NCBI RefSeq assembly: GCF_002775205.1
Contig: NC_036456.1
Span: 23,122,968-23,186,967, forward strand
Source of the DNA: Xiphophorus maculatus
Taxonomy: Eukaryota > Chordata > Actinopteri > Cyprinodontiformes > Poeciliidae
Direction of reading: 5' to 3'
Length of the DNA stretch: 64,000 nucleotides
Both the position numbers and the translations under genes were made by a program. How positions within the stretch are numbered: position 1 is the stretch's first letter; each line of letters opens with the position of its first letter. Shown one piece after another: positions 45,901 to 56,302 of this stretch. The notes under the pieces are model-generated. The model did not search any database and was not told the DNA's origin. It saw only the letters and a program-made list of their open reading frames with translations.

Positions 45901-46783
45901 GATGAAAAGTGGGCTGGTTACGTTGAAACATCTGCTTGAGCTTGTTGGATCTGAGATGGATGATATTGTTCCTTTGGCTCGAAGATTGGAGATTCACTCT
46001 TTAAGAACTGTAAGCATTATGTTGGCAACTTTTAAGCGAATGTTATCTGAAGACGACAAAAGACTCATAAAGGGATGGTTTGATGGACGTCTAACACCTG
46101 ATAAAGCAGATCCCTTCCTTAAGCTGTGTTTTAAGCCACAAATGAAAGACCTTGAATGTCCTGGACCTTTTTTAGAGCAAGGAAAAAGTGAATGGACAAT
46201 TTTGGATTCTGTGAATGGAAAGTTAATATATATGAAATGTGTTAAGGCTTTGAACAAAGTCAAATTAATAGATAAAAAAGATACTCCTTGGAGAGATTAT
46301 TTTAAGGTTGGTTTTGATGTGAAACCTGTGTGGGGATTATTATATAAACCACCATTAACTAAAAATGTTGGTGATTTACAATGGAGAATTTTACATGGTA
46401 TTATTGCGGTTAATGCTTTTGCTTCTATTATTAATCCTGTTGTTTCCGATAAATGTCCTTTTTGTTTATTAAGAGAAACTATCTTTCATTGTTTTGTACA
46501 ATGTCTTAGATTAATGGATTTATTTGCGTTACTAAGAGATATTTGGGGATTATTTGGAGAAAGTTTTATAGAACAGTCTTTTATTTTTGGTTCTTTATAT
46601 GGCAAAGGAAAAAAGAAAATTGGACGGTTGTTTAATTTTTTTTGCGGTCAAGCGAAGCTTGCAATATATTTGAGTAGAAAATTTAAAATTAGTAATGAAC
46701 AGAATACTGATTGTGTAAAACTTTTTAAGAGTATGGTTAGAGCAAGAGTGATGTTAGAATATAAATATTATTTAAAAGGATGA
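42977..46783 (+). CDS. LINE ORF2: endonuclease and reverse transcriptase
   Basis: About 1,268 residues from ATG 42977 (MSRFKISSLNVNGARD), chosen because it starts exactly at the conserved endonuclease fold; the frame is open upstream to 42899. Endonuclease motifs: NVNGARD, QETHS, GGDFNC, LDRFYC, SDHCMI. Reverse transcriptase motifs: WRPVSLLCTDYKIFSK, IPGRSIRDN, ISIDQEKAFDRVEH, GIRQGCAMSG and the catalytic AYADDI. A cysteine/histidine motif CPFCLLRETIFHC lies near the end. The enzyme nicks DNA and copies LINE RNA at the break. It lies just after ORF1, whose TGA is at 42900-42902. The frame is intact and so potentially functional in trans. Confidence 0.92.
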   Translation: MSRFKISSLNVNGARDVKKRAMFFEFLKSKGIDIAFAQETHSNVDNEVDWKKEWDGNIILSHNTSLSAGVAILFSRNFLPVSIEIEDVVSGRLLKVIVKYENIKFILLNVYAPVNSSERCVFLEKLANTLLNCVSTDYLILGGDFNCTIDDLDRNHLEPHLQSRKILKRIIETYDLADVWRFKNGKMRQYSWAHCKENYITLARLDRFYCFGHHLQIFRSCTLCPVGFSDHCMIIGNVFINNLRPKSAYWHFNTVLLNDGCFKKGFCFFWKQWRLMKCQFTSIQQWWDIGKIKIQQFCNQYTYNVTREMVKSIEELETEIVDLQSFCESTGNRGHIQTLKQKKNALADLLGLRAQGALVRSRFQSVSEMDAPSKFFFSLEKKNGQNRLIHCIRSEDGKELTDPTELRKRAVDFFSTLYASEFKEDSVITEEFFKDLQKVSDQDNLILEHALTLEELQEALLSMENGKAPGIDGLSVEFYKSCWPVLAEDLLEVLNNSVARGMLPLSCRRAVLTLIPKKGDLYEIRNWRPVSLLCTDYKIFSKVLACRLRKVIDQVIHVDQSYCIPGRSIRDNITLIRDYLDVSNLLGLNFGLISIDQEKAFDRVEHQYLWNTLKAFGFSSGFIAMIKTLYCDIESVLKVNGGLSAPFNVKRGIRQGCAMSGMLYSLSIEPLLCQIRKRLQGIKLSEVSLPFQLSAYADDIIVAITKESDVFTLIKIIECFGKISSSKVNWSKSKALSVGKWTKQEPKLPDELKWSKNGFKYLGVYLGDQIEVMKNWEGFIELMEGRLKKWHWLLPRCSYRGRTLIINNLVASTLWHRLSVLEPPPGLLVKLQIIILNFFWDRLHWVPQSVLFLPKEEGGQGLIHLESRKAAFRLQFLQSFLYGDQNVLWRQVTEYFFSKVGNLGFGKTLFIVDFSKHNVKCLSSFYVSVLKSWNLMETKRVGTSTSLNWLLLEPVLQGSRLGSAWDKMAMISERLMKSGLVTLKHLLELVGSEMDDIVPLARRLEIHSLRTVSIMLATFKRMLSEDDKRLIKGWFDGRLTPDKADPFLKLCFKPQMKDLECPGPFLEQGKSEWTILDSVNGKLIYMKCVKALNKVKLIDKKDTPWRDYFKVGFDVKPVWGLLYKPPLTKNVGDLQWRILHGIIAVNAFASIINPVVSDKCPFCLLRETIFHCFVQCLRLMDLFALLRDIWGLFGESFIEQSFIFGSLYGKGKKKIGRLFNFFCGQAKLAIYLSRKFKISNEQNTDCVKLFKSMVRARVMLEYKYYLKG

Positions 46784-46937
46784 GCTAAATATTTTTCAGA
46801 AGATTTGGGATTATGAAGGTGTTTTATTTACTTTAAATAACTCAGAACTTTCATTTATGAATGTGTTAATTTGACTTGGTGTTGATTGTTCCTATGTATC
46901 ACCACTGAGTGAATAAATGAGTTTTTAAAAATCAAAA

Positions 46938-46961
46938 TCTCTCTCTCTCTCTCTCTTCCTC

Positions 46962-47009
<48 letters not shown>

Positions 47010-47022
47010 TCTCTCTCTCCCC
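46938..47022. repeat. (TC)n microsatellite, 3' side of the LINE
   Basis: About 85 bases of TC with a few interruptions, directly after the A-rich 3' end of the LINE. It is the right remainder of the split target. Confidence 0.93.
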
Positions 47023-48404
47023 ACCTGCAGGTTTAAACAAGAAGTCAATCCGGTCCAACCTGTTGTCGCTTTGACAGGAAAAAAATAACTTGCTGTTCTG
47101 CAAATACTTTCACTCAGAACAAACCACTGACTCATGCAGCATGGAAAAGTCTTATTTATGTTTCTGAAAGTGTTAATTATGAAAAACTTTTAGTTTTCTT
47201 TATGTGTCTTAAAAGCTCTGAGTTTAGTAAATGTGTAAATGTGTGAGAGTAAACTTCACCTTGAAACGTCTTCAGTCGGTGTTCACACGCCCACAGGCAG
47301 ATATCTGTGCACAGGTATGTTTATGCTCTCATATTGTGTTTGTTTTTCCAGTGAGCAGACTGACCTACTTTACCTTTACTCCCATTTCTTCTCCCCAGGG
47401 CATGCTCAAAATGGTTTTACTCAAATCACCTGATGTGACATGAAGAACAGGAACATTTGACATAAAATTCCCTAAAAAAACATATTTAATACAAACACAA
47501 ACATAATTCAAAGCACATTTAACCGCTTAAATGTGGTTAAACTAATGATGTGCAATTAAGTTATTGGCCCTGCAGTAGCAATGCATAGGAGAGCAGTGCA
47601 TTGCCTTGCAAGATTTGCTATTATGTTTGCAGTAAAAGTTATTTTTAATGGTAATCCGTGATCACTGTCCTGTGATAGATGTAGCTAAAAAAAAAATTAT
47701 TTTTTTACTGTATTTAGTTTGTTAAATTCAGAAACAGGTGTTCTTATGTTTGAATGCATTGAAAATGCCAAAATGTTTTAATTTTTTTTCTGTAAAAGTG
47801 ATTAAGTTCCATTTCCTGCCCATTAAAATGCAATTTCTGTCTGTAGTTACACTCAATGGGATTATATCCTATAGACAAGGTTGGAAAATATATATATTTT
47901 TAAAAAATCTTTTTTTGCTTAAATTCCCTTTTGTGTTTAAATTTGTAGAAATTACATGCATGGGAAAGTAAACAGCATTTCAGTGTCAACAAAGCTCAGC
48001 CTATCAGAGTTTAAGAAGTTTCTTCTGGTGGAACAGATTTAAAAAAATAACTTCCCTTATTTATAAATCCTAAACCTGACAGGAATTATTGTTGTGTTTA
48101 AATTCCACATCTACACTCTAAGAAATTAAATTTCTAATTTACTTAACCAAGTTGTCAACTATTTCCACTAAACCGAGTTAAATAAATCAAAAGAGAATTA
48201 CACGTTTACTTTCAACATAATCGTTTCAGTAAATACAACCTACAACCTGTTTTTGTGTTAAACTCTGATATAAGGAAATGTTTCAGTGTTTCTTATAAAA
48301 ATAACTTTTATTACTGGTATATGATAATAAAATGTAATGAAGCAAAACTAAAAAATAAGATCATTGTCCAAAAACAAACACAGACGACTGAGTCACAATA
48401 CGAC
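47023..48404. other. Intergenic, nothing recognised
   Basis: AT-rich sequence without supported exons. It runs up to the 3' end of the TRIM transcript. Confidence 0.5.
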
Positions 48405-48410
48405 TTTATT
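48405..48410 (-). terminator. Polyadenylation signal of the TRIM gene
   Basis: The minus strand reads AATAAA about 350 bases after the TRIM stop codon. The stretch between is conserved in a second copy at 55797-56065, which supports a real 3' UTR. Confidence 0.7.
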
Positions 48411-48759
48411 GACACATATAGATTTATAATCTGATCTTTTCATCTGTACAATTATCTGAACAAACAACAACAACTTTTGATCTGACAAAGCAATAAATCT
48501 AAATGAAATTAGATTGGGTGAATAAAAATCCTCCGTAGCAGCGATAGCTTCTGTGGCTGAACAGAAACAGGAAGGGGCAGCACCCACACAAACTCCAACA
48601 TCAACAAAACAAACAAGATGATAAAGTAGTTTCATAAATACAGCTGATTTTGAGCAGTGAAGAAATGACAACAAATATCTCTCAGCAACAATGATGGAGG
48701 TTTAAACAACTGAAACTAAAATACACATTTTAACCAACTGGACCTCAGATCACTGCTGA

Positions 48760-50412
48760 CTATTTCAGTTTAATGAACTCCACAGAGTCCTTACTAAAGA
48801 GAGGCCTAACTCCAGCATACAGAGGCTGAGTGAATCTGGTCTGGACTCTGTGGAGGAGAGTCATGGTTTCAGAGACGCTGTAGAAAGACAGAATACCTGC
48901 TCTGTGATCCAGGTACACTCCTATTCTGGAGGAAACTGGACCTGGTACTGGAGTTTTAACTTTGTTGTGATGAAATGTGTAACCGTCTGTGGTACAATTT
49001 AATGACCAAGATTTGTCATTGAATCCAAATGGTTCTGCCTTGTTTATGTTCTGGTATGAAACTGCTACTCCAACTCCAGCTCCACCTCTCATCGCCACCT
49101 CCCAGTAACAACGTTCAGTCAGACTCTCTCTGCTCAGGACCTGATTATAAACACTGAATCTGTCTGTATGATCAGGATAAGACTGTTGTTGGTCAGTTGA
49201 TGTTACTTTTCTGTTTCCCTCAGATAATAACAGCTTCTTGTGTGCTGTGTTTGGATCCAGAGTGATTTCTTGAGAATATTTTAAGAATCCATCTCTGGTC
49301 TTTGGCTCTGGTTCAGACAGTAAAACATCAACTTCAGGAATTGCCTGTTCAATGTTTGTCAATTTGTCTCTCAGAGCGTCTTGTAGTTTGTCTCTGAGCT
49401 CTGACACAGCTGCTGCCACGTCCTCAAAGTGTCTCAGAGGACGGACAATGATGCTGGATGAGTGTGTAGACTCACTGAGTGCTGGCAGTGAGGAGTAGTT
49501 GAGGAGAAACTGGATGTGATCCTCTGTGTGTGAGAGCTGCTCCAGCTCAGCGTCTTTCCTCTTCAGCTCAGTGATCTCCTGCTCCAGCTTCTCCTGAACA
49601 TCTTTGACTCGACTCAGTTCAGTTTCCTGCTGGGATCTGATCTGCTGCTTCACATCAGAGCTTCTTTCCTGGAGGAGACGGATCAGCTCAGTGAAGATCT
49701 TCTCACTGTCCTCCACTGCTTTATCAGCAGAGACATTGATGGCCTCCACCTCCTGTTGAAGCAGCTTCACATCTTTCTCTTGGTCCTGGATTCTCTGATG
49801 GATTTGTTGTCGATTCTCCTGGAGCTCCTTCTGCTTCTCAGCTCTTTCTGCTGCAGCTGGGACTGTTTCATGTCCTTTATGTTCATCCATAGTGCAGAGA
49901 TAACAGATACACTGCTGATCAGGACGACAGAAAATTTCCAACTCCCTATCATGACGAGAGCATTTGCTCTCCTGGAGGTTCTTGGAGGGATTCACCAGCT
50001 TGTGCTTTTTCAATGGTGGAGCATCATGGTGAGGTTGGAGATGATCCTCACAATAAGAAGCTAAACAGGTTAAACAGGACTTGACAGCTTTTATCTTCCT
50101 TCTGGTGCAGACATCGCAGGTCACATCATCAGGTCCAGCATAACAGTGGTCAGCTAGAGCAGCTCCCATCTTCTTCAGATATTTAATCAACTCTTCTATC
50201 ATGGTGTTCTTCCTTAACCCAGGTCTCTGTCCAAACTTATCTCTGCACTGGGGACAGGTGTGAGTTCCACTCTGATCTTCTCCATCCCAGTGGTCTTTAA
50301 TACAGTTGGTACAGTAGCTGTGTCCACAGGGAATAGTCACTGGATCCTTCAGTAGATCTGAACAGATGAAACAAAACAACTTATCTTGGTCTGGTTGATC
50401 GCTCCCCGCCAT
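48760..50412 (-). CDS. TRIM-family E3 ubiquitin ligase with PRY-SPRY domain, intronless coding region
   Basis: 550 residues from ATG 50412. RING finger at about 14-60 (CFICSDLLKDPVTIPCGHSY, CPQC), which recruits the ubiquitin-conjugating enzyme. B-box-type zinc regions at about 99-130 (CDVCTRRK, CEDH) and 146-185 (CICYLCTMDEHKGHE). Coiled coil at about 190-300. PRY-SPRY at about 370-550 (EITLDPNTAHKKLLLSEGNR, CYWEVAMRG), the ligand-recognition end. The length and order fit the expanded fish TRIM16/TRIM25-like group, many of whose members are antiviral or interferon-linked; the target here is unknown. It seems intact. Relatives in the window are the pseudogene pieces at 35.7-36.8 kb and a 3' UTR copy at 55.8 kb. 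Confidence 0.93.
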   Translation of the reverse strand: MAGSDQPDQDKLFCFICSDLLKDPVTIPCGHSYCTNCIKDHWDGEDQSGTHTCPQCRDKFGQRPGLRKNTMIEELIKYLKKMGAALADHCYAGPDDVTCDVCTRRKIKAVKSCLTCLASYCEDHLQPHHDAPPLKKHKLVNPSKNLQESKCSRHDRELEIFCRPDQQCICYLCTMDEHKGHETVPAAAERAEKQKELQENRQQIHQRIQDQEKDVKLLQQEVEAINVSADKAVEDSEKIFTELIRLLQERSSDVKQQIRSQQETELSRVKDVQEKLEQEITELKRKDAELEQLSHTEDHIQFLLNYSSLPALSESTHSSSIIVRPLRHFEDVAAAVSELRDKLQDALRDKLTNIEQAIPEVDVLLSEPEPKTRDGFLKYSQEITLDPNTAHKKLLLSEGNRKVTSTDQQQSYPDHTDRFSVYNQVLSRESLTERCYWEVAMRGGAGVGVAVSYQNINKAEPFGFNDKSWSLNCTTDGYTFHHNKVKTPVPGPVSSRIGVYLDHRAGILSFYSVSETMTLLHRVQTRFTQPLYAGVRPLFSKDSVEFIKLK

Positions 50413-50833
50413 TTCAGCTCTCAGTGACGACTGTGTTTGTTTATCTTCTGCAGAGCAGCAACAGCTCTGAGCTCTGATCTACACACCATTTGTTTCTGCA
50501 GTGAATGAGGCTTTACAGTTGTTACACTCAGCAATAAACCTCTAGATCTGATGAGGAGGGAACAGAGATGTGTTGACAGGATCCAGTGTAGGAGGAGTTA
50601 TCCAGGAAAAGGTTTGAGGCCATTGTCCTGGCGTGTCTAAGCCTGTTTGTTTTGCCAGGTTTCGGTGTAGAGTTACAGATGGTTGAAACTGAAAGCAGAC
50701 AATGGTTTGACTGTACCACATTGAACACAAATTGGAGGTTGAACTTTTTTAGCTTTGTGGTTGTTTTAGGAATTCAGGCTGCTGCTGATACACTGATTTC
50801 ATTCACAGACATATAAATAAGGTTATAAGTTGA
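50413..50833. other. Upstream region of the TRIM gene
   Basis: Contains the 5' UTR and presumably the promoter of the TRIM gene. The first ~180 bases resemble the sequence upstream of the TRIM pseudogene near 36391-36570, so the duplication included it. No TATA box was assigned. Confidence 0.5.
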
Positions 50834-52633
50834 CTATTTTAGACTTACAAATAAAAGATTTAGCCAATAATAGCATAAGTCTGCTAAATAAAAAAACATG
50901 TGCTCACCTGCAGTCGTGTTTTTAGTCATCAGCCGGTGGTTATGGTTACACATCTGACACAAGAAGACAATAGGGTTGTGGTCAGTAAGCACAGTCACTG
51001 GAGTTGATGAAGAACCAAAATACACCTCAAAATGCAGCAAGGCAAAGAGCATCACAAGAGTTCATACCTGTCAAGTCTCCCATTTTGGCCGAGAAACTAT
51101 CGTTTTTACAACAGTAGCATCGGACGGCGACATTTCCCGTATTCTCAAATCCAAAACTTGATAGGTATGAGAGTTTCTTTTTCAAGGGTGGAATAGTTCA
51201 CCTGCTGAGTTTTAAACTTAGCAGAATAGTGGCTTGCAGGATGGCACACTCCATCCTCGCCATCTTGGAATAGCACTGCACCAGCACTTTAATCACAGAC
51301 ATCCACTCTGGAAGGCCTGGTGACATCAGGAGCAGCACTGCAGACAACAGATTTAGCTGCATTGAAAGCCTCTTCATACTCACTGGTCCATGCAAAGGAA
51401 CTACAGGGCTACACAAAGTGGTCATGGAAGAAAACATTTCAAATCATGTGCAAGCAATGTGTCCACCATAGTCTCCACTGGACATGCTGGTCCAAGCCAT
51501 GACAATATGCTGAAGAAGGTGGTCAGGGATCCCTGTTTAATTTTGTTTAATTTGTTTATAATCAGCAATAATCATGTTTAATATATTTGTAATTAGAAAT
51601 GGCATGCAACTGCAGTCAAAGTTGATTAGAGTTCAATGGAGGTTGCAACTTATAGAGGTGTGATGTGTCACAAGTAGATAGTAAAGGAAATAGATGAACT
51701 GAAAGAACCAGGGTGACCGACCTGAGCACAATAAGCACAAACCCAAGCAAAGGAGGAACCAAGGAATGGAGAGTGCTGATCGGAAAGCAGGTGGTTGGTC
51801 CAAAGAAGGAACTGAGATGGGAAAGTGACCTTTAAGCAATCTCAGGACAAGACTCCCCCAAGCAGAGCAGAGAACTCCATCTAAAGCAAATTCATTACAG
51901 CTAATCAAAGACGCAACCTACTTCTGTTTTCATTTTTCAGGGCTGATCAACGAGTCTATGGGGTTCAGGAAGAGCTCATAAAGTTGACTGCAGAGAAGAG
52001 AAACTTCTGGGTTTCCTTCCTATCAGTCAACTCGCTTACAGCTGGATGGACAAAGAGGCCTTGAAACAAGGTGAAGAGGATCCAGGTGCTGTAGAAAAAC
52101 AGAGGGCTGCTTCAAGTATGAGGAAATCACTCCAAGAATTCCCAATCACTGTGATTCTAAATTGGGACTCTGCCAAAAACTGAGACCTGAGAAACCCAAG
52201 ACTCAAGGTTAAGGCAAGAACTCGTTAGTCAAGGCTGGCTGCCAGCAATCGGATAAAAAGACGGGTCTCCGACAATCTCCCCTGAAGATTTGTGCCTGCC
52301 TCAGTCTGTCTGCTCCATGTACCTTGCTGGGGCTCTGTATTGGCCTGATGATGATAAATGCAGCTGAACCAACACTGTCAATACAGTCTTCCATGTGAGG
52401 GAGAGGGAGTGAGTCAGGCACCAAAACAGCATTAGGGAAATCAGTACAAAGTCATTTGATACCATCAGGCTCAGCAGCTGCCAAACACGGAGGACTCCAT
52501 GGACTGCGACTGGTTTTTCCAGCCCGTTCTCCGACAGATAACCAACGTCTTCTTTTGTCTGGTCCGATTTGTCTAGGAAGAGCGATAAGATGCTACACTG
52601 GATCAGCTGTTTCCACATCAATGTGATGTTCAA
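50834..52633 (-). mobile_element. Degenerate Ty3/gypsy pol relic
   Basis: Minus-strand pieces recall gypsy polymerase: a reverse-transcriptase-like stretch (SLPLPHMEDCIDSVGSA) near 52390, and further on RNase H-like sequence (HFEVYFGSSSTPVTVLTDHNP) near 50960-51030. The order fits one old element. It is badly decayed with many breaks, and no LTRs were found. Probably much older than the two elements at 12-25 kb. Confidence 0.6.
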
Positions 52634-52767
52634 TCATGCAAATTCTGGATGGAATGTCACCAAACAAAGATAAGAAACCTTAAAGCACAGCACATAAACT
52701 CACAGTGAACATGTAGAGATCTCTGAAACTCGTGTCAAATATGTTAAAGCTTGAAGCTAAGATAAGC

Positions 52768-52898
52768 GTTTCCCCTTGTGGGGACCAGACTTCGGTCCCC
52801 ACAAGGAGCAGTGTGTCCCCACAACGTAGTATATGTCAGGAGAAAGGTCCCCACAAGGTATTAGAAACAAACGCACCACACACACACACACACACACA
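52768..52898. repeat. GGTCCCCACAAGG repeat cluster followed by (CA)n
   Basis: The word CCCCACAAGG and its complement CCTTGTGGGG occur repeatedly between 52773 and 52860, forming inverted pairs, and a CA dinucleotide run (about 52875-52898) follows. I recall similar GTGGGGACC-type repeats beside CA runs in other fish genomes. Function unknown. Confidence 0.65.
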
Positions 52899-53689
52899 CC
52901 TGTCCTCCTCCCTGAATGAAATGCTCCCTCATGAACATTTTAACTCCTTCTTACCAAGCAGCAGGAGTTAATCTGAACTCTTCCTCAATCTGTATCTGGT
53001 CACGTCTCTCTCTCTCTCATCATCATCATCATTCTCTGACGATAATGAATCCCTCAATCACTAATTTTCCCTCCTTCTCCGTTAATGAATCTGCTCCAGT
53101 GGTCAACGTTTGTATGGTAAACATATCGGTTAGCTTGACATATTTTTCTGAATGGGCATATAGTTTTTCTGACCCGCCCCATCTCGTATCAATAAAATCA
53201 ACCAATGGGCTGTTGTGGCCAATAAAAATTATATTTAATATACTTTTTTTTTCTTTTTGTTAAATTATGACAGCCTAGGGTTGCCAGATATGGACAGTAA
53301 ATGAGTCTGTAAACCAGACGGTCAGTTCGCCCCTGGACAGAAGTTCAAACTGAATGTATGGGGGCCCAGGGGTGGAGTGGGGGGCGGGGGTGTTGTTGTT
53401 TTGTTTTTTCTGCTCAAATTGTCAACAATTGTCAGGTGTGTTGCTCCAATTTACATGCCACTTCATACTTTTACCTTGGCCGGTGGCGGATGCCAACACT
53501 ACAGGGTTTGATGCGAAAAGGATTTAATTTTCCTCTGCAGTACCAAGAAGTGGACACTAGATGTCCCTGTTAATCTGAGTCACAGGATTCAAAGCTGTGA
53601 CTCATGGATCACATGCCATAAACTCCTTCTGACATTTCCACTCATCTCTGTTGCCTGCTGTCAGCCATGATGGAGATGCTGGGTGGAGT

Positions 53690-54055
53690 TGGTTTTGGCT
53701 TATGACATTATTGATAAACTGCTGAGTTCTAGTGTGCTCTGCATCCCCAGAACCAGAACCAAACATGGAGAATCTTCTATGCACCACAAAACCGCAAATT
53801 GCAAAACAGCTGCAACACTGGGTTCCTTAAAACCAAGACAAAAACCCACCTGTTTAGAGTTGCCTTTGATTAGTACTAAATGGAACATTGATCAATGTAG
53901 TTAATGTGTATTGATAACTTTGATGATGCATTGGATACAATTTAATGTTTGGTTATTTTCAAAATTGGTTACTGTTGATGTTTTTATGATGCAAAGCACT
54001 TTCAGCTACTGCCTTGTAACTGAAATGTCCAATACAAATAAACTAGAACTTTAAA
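53690..54055 (+). mobile_element. LINE 3' tail, Rex1-like
   Basis: The first part resembles the end of a LINE reverse-transcriptase protein (CIPRTRTKHGESSM). The 3' end (GCAAAGCACTTTCAGCTACT, then a CAATACAAATAAACT-type end) is of the kind found on fish Rex1/L2-type LINE copies. It is 5'-truncated, as most LINE copies are. Confidence 0.5.
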
Positions 54056-54713
54056 TTCCCTTGCTTCCCAAAACCTCACAGTCTAGTTCCCTTTTCTATT
54101 TTCTGCCTCATTGTTTGCTCTGCCACATGATAAAACATCATCCCCATTGCAACACTTTTTTTTTTTACATATTATTCTCATGGTCATCAAATCAGGTCAG
54201 ATCAGGTGATCTGACACCAAAACAGTTTAGATTCTCTTCAAAATACTTTAATGGAAAATCACAAGTGATTAACCACAACTTATTCCATCTAATGTGTTTG
54301 ATTTTACAACTTAGGAAACCATAATAATTGATTTAAACAGTTTTCTCAATTGCTTTGACCTACTTAGAGGAAGTGGGATCCACTCAGCGGAGAGCTGATC
54401 TCCTAAATGTATCAACTCTTTCTTGTTGGTTTGACATATTTTGCTCACACTTTTGCACAATAGTTAACTCAGATGTTATTCAAGCAGTCCTAACAATGTA
54501 ATGTTCTAACAATGGTAGCCAAGCAGAATTCACCGGTTCCTAATTATTAGTAGCTAATTTCAGTATGAATCCACTGAAGCACTTATTTCACTCAACTTCC
54601 CACAGATCTTCACTTAACAGTCAGTCTGCAGACTTAAATGGCTTCTTGCATTTTCAGTACCTATTAAGCACTAAATCTGTGATTCTCACAAAGCAAATAT
54701 TTCCTTATGATGG
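54056..54713. other. Spacer, nothing recognised
   Basis: AT-rich sequence before a fossil Ig exon; no exon or repeat was supported. Confidence 0.5.
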
Positions 54714-54953
54714 TGATTAATGTACATTTTAACCAACACTGATCCTGTTGAGGAGGGAGAAAACATTACTCTTTCTTGTTTCTACAAAGAAAACTATGAT
54801 GATGAATCCATATCAGATTTCTCTGCTCATTTCTAGAAAGATGATATTTTCATCTTTCATATTCTGCATATTCTGCCACAGCAGAGAAAGTTTTCTACAA
54901 ACGTCAACATCCTTCCAAGGCATGATCACGACAGAGCTGGTCGGCAGCAAAAG
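54714..54953 (+). pseudogene. Fossil Ig domain-2 exon of an Fc-receptor-like gene
   Basis: On the plus strand DPVEEGENITLSCFYKENYD and SDFSAHF match domain 2 of the receptor at 2194-2445 (HPVVEGENVTLGCSYKKDKD, SDFEAAF). An in-frame TAG (54834-54836) stands where that exon has Tyr, and the later part has shifted frame. The donor border (AAG then GTGATGAT) and the first intron bases after it are also conserved, which confirms descent from the same exon. No partner exon was found close by, and the orientation is opposite to the live gene. Confidence 0.75.
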
Positions 54954-55796
54954 GTGATGATCCGCTCCTCTATCTGATTCAGGCTGTAGTAACCAGTAAA
55001 TCAAAACTTGGTGACCTTTTAGCTTTAAAGTTCAAACATATATAACCTCCAACCTCCTTGGGATCCCCCATTGGATAATAAATATAACATGCTATATTTA
55101 TTATACATGTTATAGTAAATAGAACATGTATATTTATGCTATAAATATAAAAATAGGCCTAATTCCCAAATAAAATAATGTCAATAATTATTTTAAGTGT
55201 TACATCTTCTAGCGTAGCGCTGCTTAATGCCTTATCACTGTCACAATTATCACAGCAGCAGCTGTACAGACCCAGGTGAGGCTCACTTAGATCTGCATGC
55301 CAGTGACTTGCTATGTACTGTAATAGTGTTTTAAAAACAATAAAAGTTCTGCAACTCACCCCAATAAATAGAAAAACATTCCTGCAGACATGAATTCCTC
55401 CGGTCATATAAGTCCTGCTGTTGTTTTCTTTCCACAGGTTTCTTTATGGTGGATGTCGTCATCTTGGAAGTATCTTTGAGTGATGTGTTGGTGATGTTTA
55501 TGAACCCTGTGTTTACTTCAGACTTGCAACGTATTGGCTAAAAAAAAATAAAAAATAAAAAAACCAAAAGCGTGTGAATAGCGATTGAAACCTGGTATGT
55601 TAGTCAGCTGTTAGGGTCCTCTCCACTCCCAGAAGTGACTCAGGTTTACTCTGTAAACAACCTGAACTAAAGCACACAGGTGACCTTTCTGAAGCCTGGA
55701 ACTGCAGTTTTGTTTTGGTTACAACACATACATTTATTCATATTCAGCAAGCCAGACTCCAAAAAAAGAAAACACACAAAGTTGAAATTTGAGTTA
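54954..55796. other. Spacer with residual receptor intron sequence
   Basis: The first ~40 bases after the fossil exon still resemble the intron of the intact receptor gene. The rest is AT-rich and shows no supported gene. Confidence 0.45.
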
Positions 55797-56065
55797 CATG
55801 ATTACTTTATTCACACAGTTTGATCCAGAATCAGATCTTTGCCCAATAAAATTACTAAAATCCTGATTTATGATGATAATAACATTTCCCATCAGTTCAT
55901 CTGTACATGGATTTGAACAACAATATCTGGTCTGGCAAAGCAATAAATCTAAATGATATTAGTTTAGGTGAACAAAAATCCTCTTGAGCAATGATAGTGA
56001 GTAGAAACAGGAAACAAACTCCAACATCAACAGAACAAACAAGATGACAAAATGGCTCCAATAAG
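55797..56065 (-). pseudogene. Orphan copy of a TRIM 3' UTR
   Basis: Matches the 3' UTR of the intact TRIM gene at about 48395-48690, including the poly(A) signal (55806-55811), the stretch GCAAAGCAATAAATCTAAAT and AAACTCCAACATCAACA. No TRIM coding sequence follows at higher coordinates, so it is a remnant of another TRIM copy that lost its body. Confidence 0.7.
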
Positions 56066-56226
56066 ACAACTACTGTCTGAGCAGTCTGGAGGACAGCAGG
56101 GGGCGCTGCGATTCTTTTGAAGGCCGTTTTGCTCGAAGGTAAACTTCGCCCCTTGTATGCACAACTTTACCAGTTTAGACTTTGACCTGCTTGTTAAAAA
56201 CTGAGGTGTGTGACATTAAAACATGC

Positions 56227-56302
56227 ATGGCTGGGCTGCAACTGTTTCTTCTTCTCTTTACGGTTTCTGTTAGTTTCTTGGCGCAGCTCCGTGATCCTGC
56301 TG
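56227..56302 (+). other. Possible signal-peptide exon
   Basis: ATG 56227 encodes MAGLQLFLLLFTVSVSFLAQ, a convincing hydrophobic leader, and a phase-1 GT follows at 56303. The donor (GTAGCT) is weak and a CA repeat follows soon after, so this may be chance. It could go with the orphan cytoplasmic exon at 57094, but no Ig exon lies between them. Confidence 0.25.

Larger units (their letters stand above)
37863..46937 (+). mobile_element. Full-length Tx1-clade LINE inserted in a (TC)n microsatellite, split by a DNA transposon
   Basis: A non-LTR retrotransposon with a short 5' UTR, ORF1 (zinc knuckle), ORF2 (apurinic-type endonuclease plus reverse transcriptase) and a 3' UTR of about 150 bases. 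TC microsatellite stands on both sides in the same strand sense, as expected if the element cut within a TC array. Tx1-type LINEs with microsatellite targets (Kibi, Koshi) are known. Without the 3556-bp transposon in ORF1 it is about 5.5 kb, full length for the clade. ORF2 is open; ORF1 also carries two stop codons. Confidence 0.87.
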
